A stretch of DNA of 64,000 bases, taken from SZUA-152 sp964401355 (GTDB taxonomy: Bacteria > Pseudomonadota > Gammaproteobacteria > SZUA-152). The DNA is taken from NCBI GenBank assembly GCA_964401355.1, contig CAYNYJ010000002.1:8569-72568 (forward strand), in the 5' to 3' direction. The notes beneath the pieces are model-generated. The model searched no databases. It was not told where the DNA came from and was given only the letters and a program-made list of their open reading frames with translations. Positions 53,556 through 63,072 of the stretch are shown in pieces (the stretch's first letter is position 1; each line of letters starts with the position of its first letter). The translations under genes were made by a program, and so were the position numbers.

Positions 53556-53933
53556 CTACTTGTAGATATCTATCCGTCGCGCATAGCAATAACCATTGTG
53601 TTTTTTGGTGTTATCCACGTAGAGGGTGACTCGATAACCCAGCGCCAGCGCCAGTTGCGCCGACTCGAACTTGCGTTGGCCGGCATCCTTGTTGTTGTAA
53701 GTGCCATCGCAACTGAAGGTCAGCCAACGGCTGGGGCAGTTGGCGATATAGTCGCTTAGCGGTTTGTCGATCAGGATCATGCAGTCACCAAGAGACCCCG
53801 CATCACTGAGCGTTTGAGTCACTTTGACCCCGCTAAACCACACCACTTCAGCACTCGCCACCCCGGAACCCAGCACCGCCAGACCTGCCACCGCACCCAG
53901 AAACACCTGCTTCCACCGGTTCCACTTCAACAT
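53556..53933 (-). CDS. Small secreted cysteine-containing protein
   Basis: A 125-residue protein with a signal peptide ('VFLGAVAGLAVLGSGVASAE') starting at ATG 53933, where AGGAGG lies a few bases upstream; a longer frame to 54002 has no such site. The mature part has four cysteines ('DCMILID', 'ANCPS', 'SCDGTY', 'GYCYARRIDIYK'), suggesting two disulfides. No family recognised. It lies 49 bases upstream of the TSP3 protein and is probably the first gene of a three-gene secreted operon. Confidence 0.75.
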   Translation of the reverse strand: MLKWNRWKQVFLGAVAGLAVLGSGVASAEVVWFSGVKVTQTLSDAGSLGDCMILIDKPLSDYIANCPSRWLTFSCDGTYNNKDAGQRKFESAQLALALGYRVTLYVDNTKKHNGYCYARRIDIYK

Positions 53934-54430
53934 CGCTAACCTCCTTATCTGTCTGTCATGGCCTGCTATCGGCCAAAAAATTCTATTGGTTTGATTGCTC
54001 ACTGTATTTCACAAACTGTATTTCACAATAAGAACCCAATATCGGCAAGCCAAACCAAGTTCCTCGTTTGGTAGGTTGGTGGTGAGCCTGCGAACCCCAA
54101 CACGACCGGTTCCGTTGGGGTTCGCAGGCTCACCACCAACCTACCCGCAAACACCATTTTATTCACTATGCCAGCATTGGTCTAGCGCCCTTTTTAAAGC
54201 AAGGCTTGTGACGCTCTTCACATGGCGCCCAGGCGGCACAACCCACACGATGTCCATGAAAATACGGTAATCCCCCACCCAGGAGAAGTGTAAATATTAC
54301 CATAAATTAATTGTGGCTTATGTGATATGTTTCGGCCAATGCCCGATGCCGTGGCTGTTCCTGTTCCTTAAAGCAGGCAACGCACCAGGGCTGAGCAGTA
54401 GGGGCTAAACACAGGAGTAACAGGGACGAA
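53934..54430. other. Divergent intergenic region with a long palindrome
   Basis: About 500 bases between the minus-strand secreted operon and the RHS gene. It contains the 32-base palindrome at 54070-54145 and should hold promoters for both directions. No other gene. Confidence 0.5.
54070..54145. repeat. Perfect 32-base inverted repeat (long hairpin)
   Basis: Arms at 54070-54101 and 54114-54145 are exact inverted copies around a 12-base loop. The arm begins GGTAGGTTGGTGGTGAGC and ends GCGAACCCCAAC, a type of dispersed palindrome seen in many gammaproteobacterial genomes. A degenerate single arm is at 62258-62285. Confidence 0.95.
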
Positions 54431-57400
54431 ATGATCATGCGGACAAAGGCAAAGCGTGGGTTTCAGGTCACTCCGGTAACGACGGCAATTGTTGCCGTTG
54501 TGGCCATCACCCTGGTGGTTATCGCGACCGGGCCGGTATGGCGTGCGGACGATACCGCGCCCGCTCATGAATCACCTGTCGCCACGGCCCCCGGTGCAAA
54601 TTCTGGCGGAAAGAATGCCCGAACCCCGGCGACTGCTGAAACAAAGGCGGCCATGCTCGACGCGGATACGCTGCGCCAACGGGTCGCCGGGGCCTGGCTG
54701 GCCACCGGTAAACCAGACAGAGCCAGTGAGCTAAGCTCCACGCTCGACCATCATCTGGCGGATACTCGGCAACTGTTGACGCGACTGGTGTTGCAACGGG
54801 AAAGCGCCAGCGGACAATCGTCCCGGCACATCCTGCAACAGATCGCCTCCAAACAGGCCGAGTTCCTGACCCTGCGCGAGGAGGCCGAACGCTGGCTGGC
54901 CGACCACGACATGCAGGGTTCCGACCGGGCTTTGCAAATCACGCAGCGTTTCGAGCAGGTGAAAAGCGTACTCGCAGCCGTCATCAACACCACAGGCAAC
55001 ACTCCTCGCGACGCTCCTCACGACGCTCCTCACGACACCCAGACCCAAGCCATTGCGGCGGCGCAACAAACCCTGCAACGGCTGCATCCACCCCGCATCG
55101 GCATGCGCGGCGAACCCCAGCCAACGGTGACCCAGGGCGAACCCACCCAACTGACCCCGGACGATTTTCCCAATGCGCCTCCGCCCGCCTATGCCGCGCC
55201 TTCCGCGCCATCGGCAGCGATAAAGCAATCCACCACAGCCCCTATAGCGGGAACCCGCGTTGATTCCTTTGCTAACAGGTTTGGAGAGGAACTGTTCGGG
55301 GTCTTGAGCCGGTCGGTCGGCATCTCCACCGCCCACGCCGATGTGCTACCTGCCACTCCGGCAGAGGCCGCCAGTTGCGGTTATGTCACCGCCGATGTCG
55401 CTTCGGCCCTGCCGGAGGTCGATGTCACCAATCTCGAAATCCAGGCCCTGGCCGAGCAACTGCAACACTCACCCCTGAAAATCTACGCCTGGATCAAGAA
55501 CAACATCGAATTCCAGCCCTATTTCGGTTCCCTGAAAGGCGCTCTTGCTACCTTGAAAAGCGGTTCCGGCAATGCTACGGATCAGGCCTCACTGTTAATC
55601 GCGCTGATGCGCGTGTCCGGGTATCCAGCGCGGTATGTGTTGGGGGAAATTCGGTTGCCCGAGGATGATCGCTTGCTTAACTGGATTGGCACCACGGCGG
55701 GCAAAGGAGCGGCCGCCAGATTGTTCGCGAATCAAATCCCGACAACGTACTACACAAATACCGGTGGGGTAGCGTTCACCCATGTCTGGACAGAAGTCTG
55801 CGTGCCTTACGACAATTACCGGGGCAGCGGCAATGATAACAGCGGTTTTCACTGGATTCCGTTGGATCCCAGTTTCAAGGAGATGGCTTACACCGACGGC
55901 ACCACAGTGGCCGGTATCCCCGGTTTTGAATTCGATTATGCCGATTACCTCAGCACCCGCACCACGGTGATGCCCCACGAGGCCCTGCGGGACCAGATGG
56001 AAGCGGCGCTGGGCAAATCGCTGAAGCACGGCGGCGGTTACCGGGGCGCGATAGTGCAACGGGATATCGACATCCTGCCCAGCACGTTGCCTTACATAGT
56101 CAATAATTTTAAGGCCTGGGCTGGCAGCACGGCATCCGATACGGCGGCGCTGCCCGCGGCCCACCGGATTCAGGCGGAGTTTGTGCTCAAAAATGCCTCC
56201 AACGGGCCATTGGCGTCTGTGCTTACTCTCGATATGCCCACACTCGCCACCCGGCGTCTTACCCTGTCTTTCGAGGGCGTGACATCCACCGACCAAAGCT
56301 GGATTGATAACACTTGGGATGGCGAAACAACGCCCTGTGGCAACAGTAACGTACAAGCGCTCTTCAAGTTGGAAGGAATCGATGTCACCCCGGCAGGCAC
56401 CCGCGATGCGGTCGATTTTTGCACCAGGAATAATCGGCTCGGCATCACCATCCGCCGTAATAGCGTGGTCTACAACAGAGTCAACTACCAAAACATCGGC
56501 GGTCACAACTATCATGCCCTGCAAGCTTATGCCTTTCATGCCTCCGACCGTCTGCTGGAGGAGCGTGCCGCCAAGTTGTTGACTACCGTCGGTACCACGC
56601 CAAACCCCAACGCCTTGCAGGACGAAACATTGGGGGAATACCTGCATATTGTGGGTCTGAAATACATGGGCTACATCACTAATGCCTTCAAAACCGTCGG
56701 GGAACTTCATGAGGCAACCGGCGACAGCGGTCACCACATCGGTTTGACCTCCACTGCCATGAAGGTGAGCTACTTGTTTGATCTACCCTTTGCGGTCTCC
56801 CGAGGGGGGTTATTGGTGGATGTGCCGGGCGGACAATCCCGTAGCACCAGTATCAACGACGGCACACCGAACTTCGCCACCTTCTTGCTCAGTGGTTATG
56901 CCGCTTCCGCCTACGAATCCTACATTTGGCAGGAACACGCTTACCTGGATGCCGTGAGTACCGTGCGGGGTATTCAATACGCCAATGATCAGAGTGTTCC
57001 GGTGGTCACCCTGGTCAGCGCAGCGGATGTAGACAATAAATTAAACCAGTCCTGTTCCACAACGCCTCGAAGTCTTATTTATTCTGAATCACTCAAAGCT
57101 CCCCTCAAACAACTGTTTAGCAGTGGCTATTTCAGGGTCACGTTGCCTGGTTGTCTGATTCATTATGATGACTGGCTCGGAGCTGTATGGGTTGCGGAAT
57201 ACAATGTAGACAATGTATTTAAAGCAAGTTACAAAATCTCCGGCAATTATGTCCTCGCTGACGGCGGTTACACCCTCTCCACCCCCGTCCCTTTGTTCTA
57301 TGAAGGCGCACGTGACACCGGTTATCAGAATTACATGCTGCCATCGATATCCAACGAACTTTTCCGCGCTCCCACCGGCAATACGACATTTAGCATCGTC

Positions 57401-60400
57401 AGCGCAGGCAATGGTTCCGGCACCGGCCTAACGCCTAGCACCAGCTTCGGCGGTGACCCCGTTAATTTGGTTTCCGGTAACATGTACACGCAGGAGCGGG
57501 ACATCGACCTCAAGGGCCGCGGTGGCCTGAACATCGTCTTCGAGCGTTTTTACAATTCCCACGTTCGCAAAGACGGCCCGCTGGGCTACGGTTGGACCCA
57601 CAGCTTCAACCATTACCTGAAATTCTTCGACGATAATAATGACGGTAATGGCGACGGCAACATCAACCGCGTCATCTGGGTGGACGGCACCGCCAGCACT
57701 AACAGCTTTTCCGTGGCGGGTACGGCCAGTGGCGTGCCGCTCGACACCACACTGACCAACCCCAAGGGCATTTACGTGACCGCCCGGCGTGAGGCCAACG
57801 GCGAATATCGTATTCGCGAAAAAGGTGGGTTGACGCTGTATTTTGAAAATATGCCCGGCAGGGCAGGGGACACCGCCCGCCTGCTACGTCTCGTCGACCG
57901 CAACGGCAACACCCTGCGTATGAACTATGGCAATAACAACAGCGGCACCAATCTCACCTCGGTACAGGACGACATCAATCGTCGTCTGACGTTTTATTAC
58001 GATAACGGCGATCAGCACATCACCCGCGTTACCGACTGGAGCGGCCGCACCTTTCGTTACGCCTATGCCAATAACAACCTGGTGGGTTTTGATTCGCCGC
58101 TGGCGGTGGAGGGCCAGATCGGCTCGACGGTTTACCATTATTACACCGCCGCCGATGGCACCAATCTCGACCACGCCATGGCGTCCTTCACCCGCCCGAC
58201 GGGTTATTCGATGAGCTTCGAGTATTACACCAACGGCAAAACCTTCCGCCACACCGACAGCCTGGGCCAGAGTTTTACCTTTCGGTACAACACCTTCCGC
58301 CGCGAGACCACCACGGTGGATGAGCGCGGCATTAGCCAGACTTATTTGTTCAACGAGTGGGGCCAGCAGCTTCAGCATGTGCGTGGCGACGATTCGCGGG
58401 CGCGGTACGAATACACCGACGACGCTCATCCACTGAAAGAAACCCGGCGCATTCATGCCCTGGGCTATGTGACGCAAAACCGCTATGACGCAACGGGCAA
58501 TCTGACCCAATCCACCTTGCCCGATGGCAGTACGCAGGCATATTTGGGCTATAACGCCTTCGGTTTGCCCACCCAAATCACCGACGCTAACGGTAACGTG
58601 ACGCTGCATCGTTTTGACGCCAACGGCAATCGCACCGATACCATTACGCTGAAAAAGGGCCGCACGGTGGCGACCCCGGCCACCACTCCGGCCTCCGGTG
58701 ATGTCCTCGCCTGGACCATCAATACTTACGATAGCAGTGGCAATCTGAAAACCACCCAACAAGTGCGTGATTTTACGACCGTGGCCGGGCCGACGATTGA
58801 ATACAGCTACGACGGCTCTCAGCTAAACCCGACCACTATTAAGCGCTGCGGCCTGCAACACGACGTTTCTTCATTGCCTGATGGCGCCCTCACCAACCGC
58901 TGCGTGAGCGTGGCGCAGAGCTTCGACACCCTGGGCAGACCCACAAAAATCGCCACCAATAATTTCTACACCCGGCTACGAAACTACGACGCCAATGGCC
59001 GCGTTACACGCGCTACCGACGCTACAAACCGCTGGCGTGACTATAGCTACAATGCCAATGGCCAGCCCGCGGGCCAAAGCCTGGCCGGGGTCGATGCGGA
59101 TGGCAATGTCGCTCTGCTCGATCACGGCAGTACCGCGTTTGATGACCTGGGTCGCCCCGTCAGCCGTTTTGACAGCGCCGGTTTCGGCACTCACACGGCA
59201 TACGACGAAACCGGTAACGTCACCGCCATCACCAATCCCGATGGTTACACCGTGCGCTTTGAATACGATGGCATGAACCGACCCACCCGCGCCTTTGATG
59301 AGCACGGCCACGCGGTCAGCACCGATTACGACATCGGTGGCCGACCTATCAAAGTCACCGATCCCAACGACAACAGCACGGTGTATGATTATTACGAGGC
59401 CGCAGAAAATGGCCGCCTCAAACGCCTCATCCAGGCCGATGGCCAGTGGCGGGAGTATTTTTACGACCGCAACGGTAACGTGATCAAAACCCGCGACAAC
59501 GCCAACCGCGAAACCCGCACCGATTTCGATGCCTTGAACCGGCCCATCCGCAGCGTCGGCCCGGTGCATAACAGCCACAATCTGAACAATATCCGCCAGG
59601 TGACCGTCACCGATTACAGCGAACTCGGCACTGTGAAAAACATCAGGGCAGGGTACACCGCCAACACCAGCGGCAGTTCTGGTGGCACCCCAGGCAACGA
59701 TGTGCTCAGCACCCAGGCCACTTTTGCCTACGACGACTTCGGTCGCCGCATCCGCCAGCTTGATGCCAACGGCAAGGCCACCCAAACCCTCTACGACGAT
59801 TACGGCAACCCCGTGCGCAAAACCTCCCCCAACGGCCACATCGTCGAATGGGCCTACGACCATGCCCGCAACGGCTTATTGACCAAACAGACCGCCAAAA
59901 CCTCCGCCACCGACGCCAGCCCCCACGTCACCACCACCGCCTACAATGCCCTCGGTCAGGTGAGCAAAGTCACCAGCCCCGAGGTCATTTACACGTATCG
60001 TTATGGCCCGGACAACCGCCTCAAAACCGTCACCGACAGCCGCGGCAACAAGACCCTAAAATACACCCGCAGCCCCGGCGGCCAACTCACCGCCATCGCC
60101 GACAGCGATGCCAGTGGCAACCCCAACGGCCACCGCAGCGATTTTCTCTACGACGCCGCCCGACGTCTCACCGCCATTACCACGACCCCTAAATCCGGCA
60201 ACAGCGAGCAGATCAACTTCCTGCTTGACGCCGGTGGCCGCCTGCAAGAAACCAACCTCCCCAACGGCGTCAGCGCCCGGTATCAATATGACGCCGGCAA
60301 CAAACTCACCCAACTGGTTAACCGCACCCGCCAGGGCGTCATCAGCCGACATAACTACGATTATGATGGCGTCGGTCGCAGAACCACCCACACCGAAACC

Positions 60401-61789
60401 ATCGCCAACAAGACCACCCATTATGGTTATGCCTACGACAACCTTGATCGTCTCACAAAAGTCCTCAACGGCAGCACAAGCATCGAAACCAGCACCTACG
60501 ATCAATACAACAACCGTCGCAGCCGCGCCTTCGCCACCACCAGCGGCAACATCACCCACTACTACCAGCATGACGCCGCCCAGCAGCTCAACCAAATCCT
60601 CACTGGCTCCGACACCGGCAGCGAAGCCGCCCGCTTCCAATACGACAACAACGGCAACCTGACCTATAAAAACGAAAACGGCGTAACACGCAGCTACACC
60701 TACAACGCCCTCGAACGGCTGAAAAAAGTCGAAAGCAGCGACATCAACACCGAAAGTTACCGTTACGACCCGCAGGGGCGACGCATCGAAAAAACCGTTG
60801 CAGGCACAACAAATACCACCACCCGCTACCACTACAGCGGCCAAAGCCTCTGGGCCGAGTACCAAAGCTGGGGAGAAGCGCTGGCCCACTACACCTACAG
60901 CGGCCTCGACCGGCCCATCGCCCGAACCACCCCCACCGCCGCCGACACCCGCTACTACCACCACGACGGCCTAGGCTCCCCCATCGCCGTCAGCGACACC
61001 AACGGCAACATCACCGCCGCCACTCGTTTCGACGCCTGGGGCAACAAAATAGCTGCCCTCGGTGGCACCACGCCCCACTTCGGTTACACTGGCCAAGTCC
61101 CCGACGCCAATGGGCTGATACATTATCGGGCAAGGTATTACGATCCGAGCATAGGGCGCTTCACCCAGCGTGATCCGGCGGGGTTTTCCGATGGGATTAA
61201 TTTGTATGCGTACGTGGGTAATTCGCCGACGAACTTTACTGATCCGTTGGGGTTGGGGAGGTTGGCGGTGGGGGCTACGGGCGGGTTGGGGTCTTCGTTT
61301 CCGGGGGATAGGGGTGGTAGTTCAGCGATAGATAATTCAAATAATTATCTAGTTGGTCGGCCTCTAAGTTTTTCAGATAGTGCTGGTCATTTGTTTGTTG
61401 TAACAGGCGCAAACCATATAGGTGACCCTAATGCATTAATCTATTCTTTTGGTGATTCTGGTGGTGATACTTTGTCCATTGTGACGAATGAAACATCAGG
61501 TTTCTCTGAGGGGGCGCATCAAAGCGACATTAACTATTGGCAATCACTGTCTGCTGATGCTAAAGGCCCTGTTTCTTTCGCTGGGAACCCGATAGATATT
61601 TCAACTACCGCATCTAGCCTAGCTGGTGGGCAAGAATACAGTGCATTACCATTCTTGCAAGGCGGTGTAAATAGTAATTCTGCGGCGCAGGCAATCGCCA
61701 ATATAAGTAATGGAGCACGCGTTAATACACCTGATAATCTTTTTTATCCTGGTGCGTCTCAGTCAGACAGGGTGCGACTTTGGCAGTAG
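54431..61789 (+). CDS. RHS repeat protein with transglutaminase-like domain and variable C-terminal tip
   Basis: A 2452-residue RHS/YD-repeat protein. An N-terminal hydrophobic segment at residues about 17-34 anchors or exports it. A transglutaminase-like domain lies at about 340-490, with 'FTHVWTEV' (His) and 'PLDPSF' (Asp), but the cysteine position is Ala ('GNATDQASLL'). A DUF6531-like entry ('DPVNLVSGNMYTQERDI') at about 1008 opens the YD-repeat shell, which ends in the RHS core 'RYYDPSIGRFTQRDP'. The last 180 residues after 'TDPLGL' are AT-rich and unlike the rest, typical of an exchanged toxic tip; that tip contains 'GHLFVVTGAN' and 'VNSNSAAQAIA', vaguely like papain-fold amidases. A candidate immunity gene follows. 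Confidence 0.9.
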   Translation: MIMRTKAKRGFQVTPVTTAIVAVVAITLVVIATGPVWRADDTAPAHESPVATAPGANSGGKNARTPATAETKAAMLDADTLRQRVAGAWLATGKPDRASELSSTLDHHLADTRQLLTRLVLQRESASGQSSRHILQQIASKQAEFLTLREEAERWLADHDMQGSDRALQITQRFEQVKSVLAAVINTTGNTPRDAPHDAPHDTQTQAIAAAQQTLQRLHPPRIGMRGEPQPTVTQGEPTQLTPDDFPNAPPPAYAAPSAPSAAIKQSTTAPIAGTRVDSFANRFGEELFGVLSRSVGISTAHADVLPATPAEAASCGYVTADVASALPEVDVTNLEIQALAEQLQHSPLKIYAWIKNNIEFQPYFGSLKGALATLKSGSGNATDQASLLIALMRVSGYPARYVLGEIRLPEDDRLLNWIGTTAGKGAAARLFANQIPTTYYTNTGGVAFTHVWTEVCVPYDNYRGSGNDNSGFHWIPLDPSFKEMAYTDGTTVAGIPGFEFDYADYLSTRTTVMPHEALRDQMEAALGKSLKHGGGYRGAIVQRDIDILPSTLPYIVNNFKAWAGSTASDTAALPAAHRIQAEFVLKNASNGPLASVLTLDMPTLATRRLTLSFEGVTSTDQSWIDNTWDGETTPCGNSNVQALFKLEGIDVTPAGTRDAVDFCTRNNRLGITIRRNSVVYNRVNYQNIGGHNYHALQAYAFHASDRLLEERAAKLLTTVGTTPNPNALQDETLGEYLHIVGLKYMGYITNAFKTVGELHEATGDSGHHIGLTSTAMKVSYLFDLPFAVSRGGLLVDVPGGQSRSTSINDGTPNFATFLLSGYAASAYESYIWQEHAYLDAVSTVRGIQYANDQSVPVVTLVSAADVDNKLNQSCSTTPRSLIYSESLKAPLKQLFSSGYFRVTLPGCLIHYDDWLGAVWVAEYNVDNVFKASYKISGNYVLADGGYTLSTPVPLFYEGARDTGYQNYMLPSISNELFRAPTGNTTFSIVSAGNGSGTGLTPSTSFGGDPVNLVSGNMYTQERDIDLKGRGGLNIVFERFYNSHVRKDGPLGYGWTHSFNHYLKFFDDNNDGNGDGNINRVIWVDGTASTNSFSVAGTASGVPLDTTLTNPKGIYVTARREANGEYRIREKGGLTLYFENMPGRAGDTARLLRLVDRNGNTLRMNYGNNNSGTNLTSVQDDINRRLTFYYDNGDQHITRVTDWSGRTFRYAYANNNLVGFDSPLAVEGQIGSTVYHYYTAADGTNLDHAMASFTRPTGYSMSFEYYTNGKTFRHTDSLGQSFTFRYNTFRRETTTVDERGISQTYLFNEWGQQLQHVRGDDSRARYEYTDDAHPLKETRRIHALGYVTQNRYDATGNLTQSTLPDGSTQAYLGYNAFGLPTQITDANGNVTLHRFDANGNRTDTITLKKGRTVATPATTPASGDVLAWTINTYDSSGNLKTTQQVRDFTTVAGPTIEYSYDGSQLNPTTIKRCGLQHDVSSLPDGALTNRCVSVAQSFDTLGRPTKIATNNFYTRLRNYDANGRVTRATDATNRWRDYSYNANGQPAGQSLAGVDADGNVALLDHGSTAFDDLGRPVSRFDSAGFGTHTAYDETGNVTAITNPDGYTVRFEYDGMNRPTRAFDEHGHAVSTDYDIGGRPIKVTDPNDNSTVYDYYEAAENGRLKRLIQADGQWREYFYDRNGNVIKTRDNANRETRTDFDALNRPIRSVGPVHNSHNLNNIRQVTVTDYSELGTVKNIRAGYTANTSGSSGGTPGNDVLSTQATFAYDDFGRRIRQLDANGKATQTLYDDYGNPVRKTSPNGHIVEWAYDHARNGLLTKQTAKTSATDASPHVTTTAYNALGQVSKVTSPEVIYTYRYGPDNRLKTVTDSRGNKTLKYTRSPGGQLTAIADSDASGNPNGHRSDFLYDAARRLTAITTTPKSGNSEQINFLLDAGGRLQETNLPNGVSARYQYDAGNKLTQLVNRTRQGVISRHNYDYDGVGRRTTHTETIANKTTHYGYAYDNLDRLTKVLNGSTSIETSTYDQYNNRRSRAFATTSGNITHYYQHDAAQQLNQILTGSDTGSEAARFQYDNNGNLTYKNENGVTRSYTYNALERLKKVESSDINTESYRYDPQGRRIEKTVAGTTNTTTRYHYSGQSLWAEYQSWGEALAHYTYSGLDRPIARTTPTAADTRYYHHDGLGSPIAVSDTNGNITAATRFDAWGNKIAALGGTTPHFGYTGQVPDANGLIHYRARYYDPSIGRFTQRDPAGFSDGINLYAYVGNSPTNFTDPLGLGRLAVGATGGLGSSFPGDRGGSSAIDNSNNYLVGRPLSFSDSAGHLFVVTGANHIGDPNALIYSFGDSGGDTLSIVTNETSGFSEGAHQSDINYWQSLSADAKGPVSFAGNPIDISTTASSLAGGQEYSALPFLQGGVNSNSAAQAIANISNGARVNTPDNLFYPGASQSDRVRLWQ

Positions 61790-61811
61790 TTAGCTTTTAG
61801 ATGAGGCAGTT

Positions 61812-62252
61812 ATGAAATTAGCGAAATTCCATTATTTTTTAGCGATGGTTGTATCTATCACCTTAGGAGTTGGTACCTACATCACTTATAATATACTTTT
61901 TGTTGAAAATTTATTTATTGAAAAGACAAGCGGTACATATTCTGGCTTTTCGATTGGCACATCAAAACAGGGGGTGTTCAATGAACTAACAAAATATCTT
62001 CCCAAGGTTGGAAGTAAATATACTACAGAAATTAAATTAAGTGATGAGGGTGGACAAAACGTTATATTTTTATCACTTGATATCAATCAGGTTAATGTTG
62101 CGGACTTTGCGAAATTCGATACATGGGTTATTTACATATGTAAGGGTATATGTGACTGGAGAAAAGAAAATCACTGGATATCGTTCATATTTGAAGATGA
62201 TCGGCTCATTAGGATTGCTGAATATGAAAAGAGAAAATGGGAATTACCATGA
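61812..62252 (+). CDS. Candidate immunity protein for the RHS tip
   Basis: A 146-residue protein with one N-terminal membrane helix ('FLAMVVSITLGVGTYITYNI') and a soluble part rich in Lys, Ile and Asp. GAGG lies just before the ATG. It begins 22 bases after the RHS stop and shares the AT-rich composition of the RHS tip rather than the GC-rich shell. By position it is the expected cognate immunity gene, probably acting in the periplasm or at the inner membrane. No known family is recognised, so the role is inference. Confidence 0.65.
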   Translation: MKLAKFHYFLAMVVSITLGVGTYITYNILFVENLFIEKTSGTYSGFSIGTSKQGVFNELTKYLPKVGSKYTTEIKLSDEGGQNVIFLSLDINQVNVADFAKFDTWVIYICKGICDWRKENHWISFIFEDDRLIRIAEYEKRKWELP

Positions 62253-62257
62253 CAGCC

Positions 62258-62285
62258 CGGTTGGGGTGAGGCACGAACCTCAACA
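62258..62285. repeat. Degenerate arm of the 54070-type palindrome
   Basis: CGGTTGGGGTGAGGCACGAACC... resembles one arm of the palindrome at 54070-54145 (shared GGTTGG...GGTGAG...CGAACC.CAACA), starting just after the candidate immunity gene. The second arm is missing. Confidence 0.6.
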
Positions 62286-62328
62286 TGATCATGACACGGA
62301 ATGTAAATATTTTTTTGGCTTCGAAAAT

Positions 62329-62388
62329 CAAATAAGGGGACACAATACTTATCTATGACAAATAAGGGGACACAATACTTATCTATCA
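62329..62388 (+). repeat. 30-base tandem duplication (GGGGACACAATACTTATCT type)
   Basis: Two adjacent copies of a unit containing AATAAGGGGACACAATACTT, at 62329-62358 and 62359-62388 (second copy changed at its last bases). This sequence type is common next to REP-associated transposases. Confidence 0.85.
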
Positions 62389-62405
62389 TTCTTCTCCAGC
62401 TTTGC

Positions 62406-62475
62406 AATTACGGTGACAGTTTACTAAACATACAAAATACGTATTACGTGCATTTAGTAAACTGTCACCGTAATT
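62406..62475. repeat. REP-like 23-base inverted repeat (GGTGACAGTTTACTAAA type)
   Basis: Perfect 23-base arms at 62406-62428 and 62453-62475 (AATTACGGTGACAGTTTAC...) separated by 24 bases. This is a known style of dispersed REP-like repeat; no transposase is attached here. Confidence 0.9.
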
Positions 62476-62552
62476 CGAGAAAATGTGACCATTGGAAGTT
62501 TACTTTTTATAATTGGCTTCGGGGTGTCTATTTATTATGGGAAGAAACTGAA

Positions 62553-62732
62553 ATGAAAAATATTGCCATAATTAAACTATTGTCTGGTGCCGGTTTAATG
62601 ACTTTAGTGTTGGCTTTAGACTCCTGTTGTACGGCTAATGTTAACTATTGGGATGAAATTAAATTAGTGTTAATGGGCTTCTCTGCAGTTTTATTCGTAC
62701 TAGGTTCTAATGAAATGGTGAAACCAAAATGA
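62553..62732 (+). CDS. Small membrane protein, 59 residues
   Basis: A short protein with two hydrophobic segments ('KLLSGAGLMTLVLAL' and 'LVLMGFSAVLFVLGSNE') separated by 'DSCCTANVNYWDE'. The ATG at 62553 is preceded by GGAAG about ten bases upstream. The open frame continues upstream to 62355 but that part is repeat DNA. Possibly a second orphan immunity-like gene of the RHS region; unproven. Confidence 0.5.
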   Translation: MKNIAIIKLLSGAGLMTLVLALDSCCTANVNYWDEIKLVLMGFSAVLFVLGSNEMVKPK

Positions 62733-62774
62733 TCGGCAAAAAAGCCGAAATCAATGGGGTTGGGGCAGATCAAG

Positions 62775-62853
62775 GGATCAATGGGGTCATATATGGACAC
62801 GCCCGATAAATCAATAAAAATGGTGTTTTAATTTACATGATCATCGATTCATT
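62775..62853 (+). repeat. 79-base direct repeat, copy 1
   Basis: Begins GGATCAATGGGGTCATATAT and recurs exactly at 63073-63151. Flanks differ after the last base. It lies directly before the IS4-type transposase start. Confidence 0.9.
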
Positions 62854-62927
62854 TAAAAGAAAGAAAGTTGGCCCAGTGATAGACTGATCGTGACGAAACA
62901 ATCTCACCATCACCGGAGCCAACCTTC

Positions 62928-63047
62928 ATGACCGCCAATAATAAACGTGTCTGTTACGAACAACAACGCATTAAAACACTCTCGAAAAATAGCGACTCCT
63001 ATGACTTCTTTAATTTGCTCATGATCAATGGGGTCAGACTCGATTGA
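62928..63047 (+). pseudogene. Truncated IS4-type transposase
   Basis: An open stretch of 39 codons starting 'MTANNKRVCYEQQRIK' with the look of an IS4-family transposase N-terminus; GGAG precedes the ATG. After about 31 codons (near 63022) it runs into a copy of the 60-base repeat and ends. The rest of the element is missing, so this is a remnant cut by the repeat insertion or by recombination between repeats. Confidence 0.6.
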
Positions 63048-63068
63048 TCTCCGGGGGTCTTTCAATCT
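63023..63068 (+). repeat. Partial copy of the 60-base repeat
   Basis: GATCAATGGGGTCAGACTCG followed by the same sequence as the unit at 63291, breaking off after about 44 bases into 'tgggtggatcaa'. It interrupts the IS4-type reading frame. Confidence 0.8.
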
Positions 63069-63072
63069 GGGT

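Noticed and set aside
55595..60964. Minus-strand open frames of 290-380 codons within the RHS gene
   Set aside because: Antisense readings of the YD-repeat coding sequence; no ribosome sites and valine/glycine-rich composition typical of such shadows.
62329..62475. Short regularly spaced repeats considered as a CRISPR array
   Set aside because: Two adjacent copies without unique spacers and an inverted repeat pair; no cas genes in the window.
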